This document shows, piece by piece, positions 56,398-64,000 of a stretch of 64,000 nucleotides of DNA; the first letter of the stretch is position 1, and each line of letters starts with the position of its first letter. The stretch lies in assembly GCA_027627225.1 (NCBI GenBank), contig CM051026.1, forward strand, positions 4,759,415-4,823,414. Direction: 5' to 3'. The notes under the pieces are model-generated. The model searched no databases. It was given only the letters and a program-made list of their open reading frames with translations, and had not been told where the DNA came from. This DNA is from Congeria kusceri (taxonomy: Eukaryota; Mollusca; Bivalvia; Myida; Dreissenidae). Position numbers and translations under genes: made by a program.

Positions 56398-57480
56398 TTG
56401 GCTTATAGATTAGCCAAAACCGGTCGGTTGGGTGGGCGGGCGGTTGGGCGGCAGGCGGGCGTTGCGATGTTGTTAACAATTTGCGTTTAGTTTCATATTC
56501 TTGTCATACTTTTAAAAGTTCTTGGTCAATCTTCATGAAACTTTAAAGAAATGTTCCTTGGATGGTCCTCTACCAAACCTGTGCAAATGGTTCCGCTTCA
56601 CTGCACAAGATGGCCACAGAGCTAAAAATATAATTATGTCTAAACGCCATTTTCTTCTAAACCAAAGGCTAGATTTTCAAATAATTTTACACAAATGTCC
56701 ATTTAGTGTTTCCTTTACCAAACTTATTAAAGCGGTTCCACCTCACTGCACAAAATTGCCACTAGAGCTAAAAATCGAATTTGCGTTCAAGTTTCGTATT
56801 CCTGGTATATTTTCTAAAGTTCTTGGCCAAACTTCATGAAACTTTAAAGAAATGTTCCTTGGATGGTCCTCTACCAAACCTCTGCAAATGGTTCCGCTTC
56901 ACTGCACAAGATGGCCGCCAGAGCTAAAAATATAATTATGTCTAAACGCCATTTTCTTCTAAACCTATGGCTAGATTTTCAAATAATTTTACACAAATGT
57001 CCATTTAGTGTTTCCTTTACCAAACTTATTAAAGTGGTTCCGCCTCACCTCACAAAATTTCCACTAGAGCTAAAAATCGAATTTGCGTTAAAGTTTCGTA
57101 TTCCTGTCATATTTTCTAAAGTTCTTGGCCAAACTTCATGAAACTTTACAGAAATGTTCTTGGATGGTCCTGTATCAAACTTGTGAAAATTGTTTTGCTT
57201 CACTGCACAAGATGGCTGCCAGAGCTAAAAATAGAATTATGCCTGAACGCCCTTTTCTTCTAAACCTATGGCCAGATTTTTCAAATAATTTTACAAAAAT
57301 TTTCATTTAGTAATCCTCTACCAAACTTATTCCAATGGTTCCACCTCACTGCACAAAATGGCCACTAGAGCTAAAAATCAAGTTTGCATTCAAGTTTTGT
57401 ATCCCTGTCATATTTTCTAAAGTTCTTCATCAATCTTGATAAAACTTTACACTGTACCATACTTCTTCACCAACATAGAC
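56398..57480 (+). mobile_element. Hairpin-headed array of 301 bp dimers
   Basis: The head TTGGCT (56398-56403) pairs with AGCCAA (56412-56417), followed by a GGTTGGGTGGGCGGGCGG leader. Units start GTTCTTGG at 56518, 56819 and 57121, with a partial at 57422, spacing 301-302. Each 301 bp unit is two related halves of about 150 bp: one with CTTCACTGCACAAGATGGCC, one with CCTCACTGCACAAAATTGCC. Frames of 92-105 codons here are repeat readings. No hairpin tail was found. Confidence 0.8.
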
Positions 57481-58454
57481 TTGTACATGTAGCCCTATCG
57501 GCAAAATAAAAAATCCGGCTTCAATGCGGTTTGCGCAATTTTCTCTCGTTAAATGATGTGACATCTAATGTTCATGTTTAAGAGCAATCATTTCATTGTT
57601 TTGCAATGATGTGCTTGTTCACAATTGACTTTCTTTTTATATTCGTACACAATAGGCACAGTGACTTTATAAATAGCACTTGTATCTAAAACAATTCTCC
57701 CACAAGAGGGATGCTGTATACATATTGATAAGGCCATTTACCGGGCGCTTGCTCAACTGCAGGTCAGTGTAGGGTCAAACTTTCTCCCTGATATAAAATG
57801 CAAGTGTACAGTTGAATAGTAGAGAGACTTGAACAATAACAATGTCGCTATATTCTTTACAACTCAAGGAGGTTATATCTATATTTTAATATATTTTGGT
57901 GCGTCCATACTTCGAACAGAAATGTACTAGTAACGATAGAGATTTTGGTATTTCCAGTAACTATTAAATTTGCTTTCCTGATTTAGCAACAAAATTACAG
58001 CTATGGGCGTGAAAAAATGTGTTATAGGCCATCCATGGGGAGTCTGCCAACAGTTGATGCATGTTATATGCAATACTAACCTGACCTAATGTCAATGGTT
58101 ACAAAATCGGTGTAATGATGTACAATAAGAACAAGTGCATATTGTGATGTTACGTTGTTAATATCAGCATTAAATATAATATTTTCAAATTATTTATTTT
58201 ATCACATTTGTATATTTTAAATTTTTTATTTCCTTAGGGTATTATACATATGGACTGTACAATACAAATATTCAGAGATCCGGGTTGAAGTAATTTCTAC
58301 ATCAACAGTCAATGTGATTTTCGCTGACAGAAATGTTGGCAATTTTGTCTAATTAGCAAAATTTGCAAACTTTACAATGTCGCTAACTTAACCACTTACA
58401 CAGCATTTTAAATATGTATTTGTTTATTGGGCACTAAAGTGTGTTTAAATTCCT
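57481..58454. other. Intergenic, nothing recognised
   Basis: AT-rich, unique-looking, no gene or RNA seen. Confidence 0.5.
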
Positions 58455-58830
58455 TTGTCTGTCCTGATTGTTTTGGTTATTGGTCCATTTTATTCTTATC
58501 TTGATTGGTGTATATAATCACCATTTAAGAAATGACTACAGTTTTTTATAGGAATGTAAAACAATTGTTAACATACAATCCCACAATCATAAATCCTTAA
58601 ACACATCTTTGATACAAAGTAATCAGTGTTGCTTTGACCCTTTCAGCCCAAAACAAAGCGAACAACTTTGGGAGAAATAATACGTCTTAAAAACTTTATA
58701 TGGTCCAACGGATTGTTATTGATATTGAAACAAAATGAGTAAACACAATATTTCAAATAGCTTGACAAATGTGATACCCCTCCCCAGTGAATTCCTTTGT
58801 GCCAAATGGTCATGCCAAGCTAGATAAAAG
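58455..58830 (+). repeat. Dispersed repeat, copy 3 of 3
   Basis: Homologous to 45111-45620: TTTTGGTTATTGGTCCATTT, TTTGACCCTTTCAGC, CCTCCCCAGTGAATTCC. Confidence 0.65.
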
Positions 58831-59038
58831 AGTTGTAATACCTTCTGGATTGTTTTGTGAAATGTAAAATACGTACAAGTTATGAATAAATGCATTTGAT
58901 AAAAAATTTACTGGTTTATAATTGGGTCAAGTTAATGTATTTTTTTTCTGCTTTCCAGATCAAAAACGACTACTGCTACTTTGTGAACATAAATCAATTT
59001 ATTGTCACAAACGTATACATAAAATGTACTACTTAAGT

Positions 59039-59115
59039 GAGGGGTGTTGAAATATCGAAATTATTCACTTGTTCATGGACAAGTTCATTGCAAAAATCTA
59101 CTTGTCCAACCTCTC
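59039..59115 (+). mobile_element. One end of the 48502-type MITE
   Basis: GAGGGGTGTTGAAATATCGA followed by CACTTGT and GGACAAGT words matches the inverted right end of 48502-48779 with several changes. The opposite TIR was not found, so this is a fragment. Confidence 0.5.
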
Positions 59116-60119
59116 CAAATTATTCTGCAAGCTTCATATGTATCTTTTGTTATGTAAATATCCACACAAGTTTTACTGTATTGAAGTATTGCAAACTTAT
59201 ATAATTGTGTTCCTCGTCATTCTTTAACTAAGTTGTGCCTAATAAAAATTAATAAATTGTGAGCAGAAAATTATATGTTTTATAGACAGCTCATTTTCGA
59301 CAGTCGTTGAAAATGATGTGACAAAGAGAGCAAAGACTTGCTTTTTCGTTTGTTTGATTCTTCACACCCTTTTCCTACTTGTTTGCTATTTGATTTTATA
59401 AAAAACGATCCATTCTCAAAAATTGCAGACACACTTTTAACTTGCTTAACGCTAGGATGAGAAAATTAAATTACTTAAAAGTGTTTTAAAAGTAATCCTA
59501 CCGTGTTCAAGGTCAGAAAAAACGAGCCTGCTGAACTTCATACAGTCATAACATAGGCTCGAACTATAGACGTGTCGGGGTTTTCCAAATGACTTAATGA
59601 GAATGGGGGTGACGGACCAGACCATGCTGGTCCAGTCCTAACGGTTCAGTAAACTTAAACAGCCGCCATTATGATCGGTTTTAAATAAAGTGGTAATTGG
59701 TGATTATTGCATATGCATTTTTTATGTTTTTTTTTATTCGAATACTATTTGGCCACAAGTCAGATATAACATTAACAAACAATGACTCATTTAAATTGGC
59801 TGTTATGGTCTGTCCTGTCCAGTAATTAAACCTTCTTGACTCGTCACAAATTTGCGGATGCCTGAACAAAATATTAGAGTGTGCGATGATTTTGTTTGCA
59901 CCATGGAAAGACTTGTTCATATTTATCGAGCTTTTATACATGTTCGATCATTCTGTTACACCGAATGTCGGACGGTAAAATTTCCGGATTCGGGCATAGG
60001 ATTTTCGTGCCACTGCTTACGTTAAAATATTTTCACAAAGATATTTAAGAGGACTGGCGATGGTTGTCTCTTCCAACGCCTTAACTTCAAATTCATAATT
60101 AGGGTAATTTTTTGCCCTA
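59116..60119. other. Intergenic, nothing recognised
   Basis: An isolated hairpin GGACCAG-ACCATG-CTGGTCC lies at 59614-59633. The 86-codon minus frame 59681-59941 has no motif. Confidence 0.45.
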
Positions 60120-60310
60120 TAGTAATCACCCTGTCTGTCTTGTCTGTCTATCCATCTGTCCACATTTTTAATGTTTTTCCTTCATAACTTTAAAAGCTTT
60201 TAAGCTATTAACTTGAAACTTCATAGATAGATCCCATTGAGGAGAAGTGCAGTGCACAAGAATCGTTACTCTGCTTTTCATAATTCTGGAGTTATTGCCC
60301 TATACCACAT
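60120..60310 (+). repeat. Single leader plus unit of the GTGCAGTGCACAAG family
   Basis: Leader CTGTCTGTCTTGTCTGTC, then CATAACTTTAAAAGC, TTGAAACTTCATAGATAGAT, GAGGAGAAGTGCAGTGCAC and GGAGTTATTGCCCT. Matches 16900-17030. Confidence 0.7.
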
Positions 60311-60995
60311 CAGAATGATATATGGGTGTTTATATTAGCTGATAAATAATGATAATGTCACATTATTTTGATTCCAACGTGACCTCATAATATTTTCTGC
60401 AACTACGATTCAAAGTATATTTTCATAATTATTTTTTGGGGTTGTTTATTGATAGTTAAATTTTTTGTTCTTTGTCTATAGAAAACTCTGTGCGTGTCAT
60501 GTTAGAATTTTTCTTACATCATTAAAGAATGGAATATATAGGGAAAATTTCGTGTGTATGTAACTCCCCCTACAGTTTCTAATGGATTTTCTTGAAACTT
60601 CTGTGTGTTTTTCACCTTTGGGGGAAAGGTGGCGGGGCCCTTCAGCTGGGGAATTTTAGAAAAGAGTTATAACATGTTTATATTCTATTTTGTGTAATAA
60701 AACCTTAATCAATTGTTTTGCGACAAATGGTAACTTAGATTAACTTAGTTTGATAAAAAAAACTGATGAAATTGTTTACAAAAATTCCTCTATCATAGTC
60801 TTTTTTTTTTTTAAAGCTTACATTCTGAGGGTAATTTTAAGGTCAAAATAGTGTAAAAATATATACTGTTTAAGCAGGGGAATGGGGTCGAATTTCGGCC
60901 CCAAATTGGCCCTTAAAAAACACTGAACTTGTCTTCATTGTTGAGGGTAACGTGTAGTTGTGAATGAAGATGGGGATTTAATTGTTTTGATTGCC
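60311..60995. other. Intergenic, nothing recognised
   Basis: AT-rich. TTTTGTGTATGTAACTCCCCC with TTTCTTGAAACTTC near 60560 may be one more diverged unit of the dispersed repeats. Confidence 0.45.
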
Positions 60996-61406
60996 CGAAA
61001 AAGTGTATTTAATACGCATATAATGCTGATTAAACGCTGCGGTATTGGCACCGTATATTTTCTGCGTTTAATACGCGTTTAATACACTTGAAAATGCAAA
61101 AACAATACACTTATTACAGAAATAAAGTGTATATTTTCTGCATTTTTCCTACATTAACACACATTAGTGCATTTAAAGTGTATTTTTCTCCTTGAAAAAA
61201 ATACCATTGAGTGTATTTAAAGTGTATTTTATGTGTATTTACTAGTGCATTAATACACTTTTTTGTAAAAAATGCAGAAAAAGTACAGAAAAAAATACAC
61301 TTAGTGTACTAAATGTGTATTTAATGAACATTTAACGCAGAAAAATTACAGTGCCAATTCCGCAGCGTATAATACGCATTAAATGTGTATTAAGTACTCT
61401 TTTTCG
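60996..61406. mobile_element. 411 bp foldback MITE with about 100 bp arms
   Basis: The left arm from 60996 (CGAAAAAGTGTATTTAATAC, later GCTGCGGTATTGGCACCGTA and TTTTCTGCGTTTAATAC) matches the reverse complement of the right arm ending at 61406 over about 95-100 bases with scattered mismatches. The centre is also rich in GTGTATTTAA and TTAATACAC, so almost the whole element folds on itself. No coding capacity or evident target duplication. Confidence 0.8.
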
Positions 61407-62681
61407 AGAACGGTGTTTGGTTGACTGTATAGAAAACTAATGACAAAGACCTATATAATAGCATAATACAAGAATTATTGTCCCATGAAGTAAAACAGCT
61501 CGCAATGCACTAAGGGTATCACGTTTACAGATTTTTCTAAACGTTTAAACGAAATGAAATAAACGAAACGTTACCGTTTAAACGGTATCCCTATGTCCAT
61601 TTTAAAAGCATCAGTGCCATCGCATTTCCAAACTGAAAGTAGTAATTATTTCCGGAAGTTATATTCAGTGCATATCCCATTCGCGCAATGACGTCATATT
61701 AAAACCAACTGTTCTCGTCGTTGTCGAACCATTGGGTTACACTTTGTCTACTTACATGCCGTAATATTTTGTAACAAAGACGAATTAATATCGAACCCAC
61801 ATTTCTTCAATAAGAGTAAACCGGTTTTATTCGTTAGCACAGTTGGTGAGTTGAATTCGTAATACAGATTGCATAAATGAGGACGTAAAAAGCTCTGGAT
61901 AAAAAAAGACAAAAAAAACAACAACACGTATTTATTGCATTTGAAAACGTATAGATCTGTATTGCATTTAACTATATTCTATTTCTGTGTTTTCCGTTTA
62001 TATTGTACCAGAATTGCCATGCTGTGCTGTTAAGTTCATGTTTCAAACGTTTAATCCTTGTGAGTGAGATACTGATTTCGTTATAGAAAGCGATACATAT
62101 TGATAAATAAACCTGTTGAACCCGTTCGATGTTGAGTTATGTATAAACTCAATTAAACCAGTAACCTATACAGACTTTACGGAATTTATTTGTAATTACT
62201 AGTAGGATAGTAGCGCGATAAGCCAAAAATTGACAACGCTTCAATCGTTGAATATTGACATTTATGGTGCAGGGTAAAATTTTACTAAGCTACTTACGCA
62301 ATTCCTAAACTTTCAACCGTATTTTAAATTCAGTGAAGACTATTCAGTTTATTAATACTTTGATAAATTTTATGTTTTCGAGCGAAGTCATAGCATATTT
62401 ATACATTCCAAGAAATTATTAACTTGCATCAATCTGTTATATTTAAAACTCAATTACTTTAAAATGTGTGCGTAAGTCTACGACTAGCGTTAGTAGTTTA
62501 GTAAAATGGTACCCTGACCATTTTATTTAAGTGTTTATATTTGAAATACTGAGACAAACAATAAAATTTTCAATGTTTTACTTAACAAGATGTACATCAA
62601 AACGAGTATCTGTTCATTAAATTGGCTGCATCAGGAATGCACTCGCTGGCGTGGTTTGCGTACCCGTCGTCCCGTAAAGGT
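61407..62681. other. Intergenic, 3' of the hAT transposase
   Basis: A perfect 16 bp palindrome TACCGTTTAAACGGTA lies at 61572-61587, near AAACGTTTAAACG. No hAT terminal repeat matching the transposase could be identified. The plus-strand frame 62590-62850 is the complement of the transposase. Confidence 0.45.
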
Positions 62682-63950
62682 TTACTCACTAGATTTGTGG
62701 AGGAACACCAGTTTGTCCACTGATGAAGAGTCTAGGGACGCCCTAAGCTTAGTAACGGTAGCTCCAGCAACGGAAAACACTCGCTCCGATGGTACGGAAG
62801 TTGCTGGCACACCGGTCAATTTTCTCGCAAGAACTGCAAGTCGGGGATAGGTGTCCATGTTTCCACCACAGAAATGGACTTTGACTTAATGGGACAGCTT
62901 TATCACACAGATAACGCTCAAGTTCTTCGGCACCATTTGACGGTGTAGCACTGGTTGTTGCCTGGAAATATCCACCTAACAAAAATGCCATGTCATCTTG
63001 GTCAAGTTTCGATCGCTTGCTTGGCCCTGGTTGAGAGATTATATTTGGGCTATCGGCGGTTGGTTGAGACATCGGTAACTGTAAAGTGTCCACACGCTCA
63101 AGCACGCTCTCATGAACCAGTTTCCGCTGGGGCTCCGTCAGAAACGGCAGTGATCTGTACCTGGGGTCAAGAAAAGTGCATATGACCGGCAAGCTTGATG
63201 TGATTTCGTCACTGTCAATGTGATACCTTTTCACCAAATCAGAATGCACGTCTTTCTTGAATTTTGCAACAGCGGGAGTGTCTTGGTCATTCTCAGCGAG
63301 GTGGTGGTTTATTATACTGAAAAGTATCGGGTAAATACCACCGACGGTAGGGTACAGCTCTGAACACATTGTTCTCGTTGCAAAATATAGCGGTTTTAAA
63401 ACCGGGACCAGACCCTCAATTATTTTCAGCTGGTCATCAGTTAGTTCAAGAGAACGCGCATCAGCGATTTTTGTTACGGCTGGGTCGTGCAAGACGGCAT
63501 ACACCGGTAGACGCTGTTCGAGAAGCCTTTTGAGCATGTCGTATGTTGAATTCCAACGTGTTTCACAGTCAATGATTAAGCTGTTTTCCTTGGACTTGGA
63601 GCCCATTTGCTTTTGTTTTTCTTCAAGTGCATTTGAGACGACAACGGATTTTCGGAAGTGTTTTACTAATCTTCTGCATGAAACCAATGCCTTTCGGATA
63701 GTCTCCGACTTCTCAAACCCACTGCGAATGGACAATTGTAGCGTGTGTCCAAAACAGCGTACGTGAGTCCACTGAAGTTGTTGTACGCACGCCACCATAT
63801 TTGACGCATTGTCAGTTACAATAGCGGAAACATGCTCATCTTTTATGCCGAATTCCTGGGTTATCGATTTGATTTCCGCTGCTGTATTTTCTGCAGTGTG
63901 TCGCTCTTTGACAGCTCGAGTGGCCAACACTCTGTTGTGGTAATTCCAAT
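62682..63950 (-). pseudogene. hAT transposase (ZBED-like), partial and frameshifted
   Basis: The minus strand reads a hAT-family transposase of the kind related to ZBED proteins. Numbered from the ATG at 63981, HTAEN is at 28-32, TDNASNM at 56-62 with the aspartate that is the second catalytic acid in hAT enzymes, CFGH at 76-79 and ETRWNSTYDML at 140-150. A proline/serine linker and a dimerisation region follow, ending in WW (372-373). Just after it, near 62859-62863, the frame shifts. The reading continues in another frame from about 62858 with LARKLTGVPATSVPSERVFS and the rest of the hAT C-terminal domain to a stop at 62682-62684. The SER glutamate, the third catalytic acid, is therefore out of frame. 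The start is probably not the ATG: TTTTCTGTTTGCAG|ATTGG at 63951 is a good acceptor, so this is a last exon and the BED finger and first catalytic acid lie upstream, beyond the window or across an intron. Confidence 0.9.
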
Positions 63951-64000
63951 CTGCAAACAGAAAATGGAATACATTAAACATCTTCTTACACGCTTAAATT

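Noticed and set aside
56522..57310. Paralogous small proteins of 92-105 codons in tandem
   Set aside because: They are copies of the 301 bp repeat unit; frames start and stop at unit-related positions and have no gene context.
62590..63766. Plus-strand frames of 76-86 codons
   Set aside because: Complement of the hAT transposase exon.
1..64000. Retroviral or LINE reverse transcriptase
   Set aside because: No YxDD-type catalytic motif in a supportable frame, and no long terminal repeats were seen.

Overview
The window looks like gene-poor nuclear DNA from a bivalve mollusc. It is AT-rich and eukaryotic, with no operons, rRNA genes or phage genes. The evidence for a mollusc is indirect: abundant dispersed 130-190 bp repeat units containing phrases such as GGTCAAGGTCAC and GAGTTATGGCCCTTT, GTCCGTCCGT-rich leaders, and a tRNA-derived SINE. 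All of these are characteristic of bivalve intergenic DNA. The species is not determinable by eye; a heterodont clam or mussel is my guess.

Only two protein-coding regions are recognisable, and both are decayed transposases. One is a piggyBac-type C-terminal fragment (39562-40116, plus strand). The other is a hAT/ZBED-type transposase (62682-63950, minus strand) that runs toward the right edge and is broken by a frameshift just before its conserved C-terminal motif. Two short candidate exons of unknown product (7707-7828 plus, 7299-7435 minus) are supported only by splice-like borders. I see no intact host gene.

Most of the rest is mobile and repetitive DNA. The commonest class is a modular, non-coding element with three parts: a 5' palindromic head after a T-tract, one or more diverged 115-190 bp tandem units, and a short 3' hairpin followed by CTTG or CTAG and then TT. 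I count eighteen such tails between 409 and 54734, plus one lacking a clear hairpin, all on the plus strand. Two nested insertions (16827-17592 and 32396-33357) interrupt sister repeat units and so fix the element ends inside T-runs. This architecture resembles non-autonomous Helitron/Helentron-like elements (HINE/DINE-1 type), but that assignment is inference.

Other elements are: TIR or foldback elements at 5213-6525, 12225-12607, 37095-38186, 46115-47644, 48502-48779 and 60996-61406; a pogo-like terminus at about 42190-42832; a full-length tRNA-SINE at 56085-56358 (minus) with a 5'-truncated relative at 18789-19016 (plus); and two tRNA-like loci that share their 5' flanks (12662-12815, 19362-19530).

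True satellites and minisatellites are 28 x 58 bp (9273-10896), about 7 x 59 bp (14737-15180), 3 x 51 bp and 13 x 39 bp inside one TIR element (46230-47068), a 33 bp GC-rich repeat at two loci (41492-41660 and 51335-51511), and a 301 bp dimeric repeat (56518-57421). Long AT-rich stretches between these hold nothing I can support. Almost all other open reading frames of 60-180 codons lie in repeats or on the complement of the features listed.
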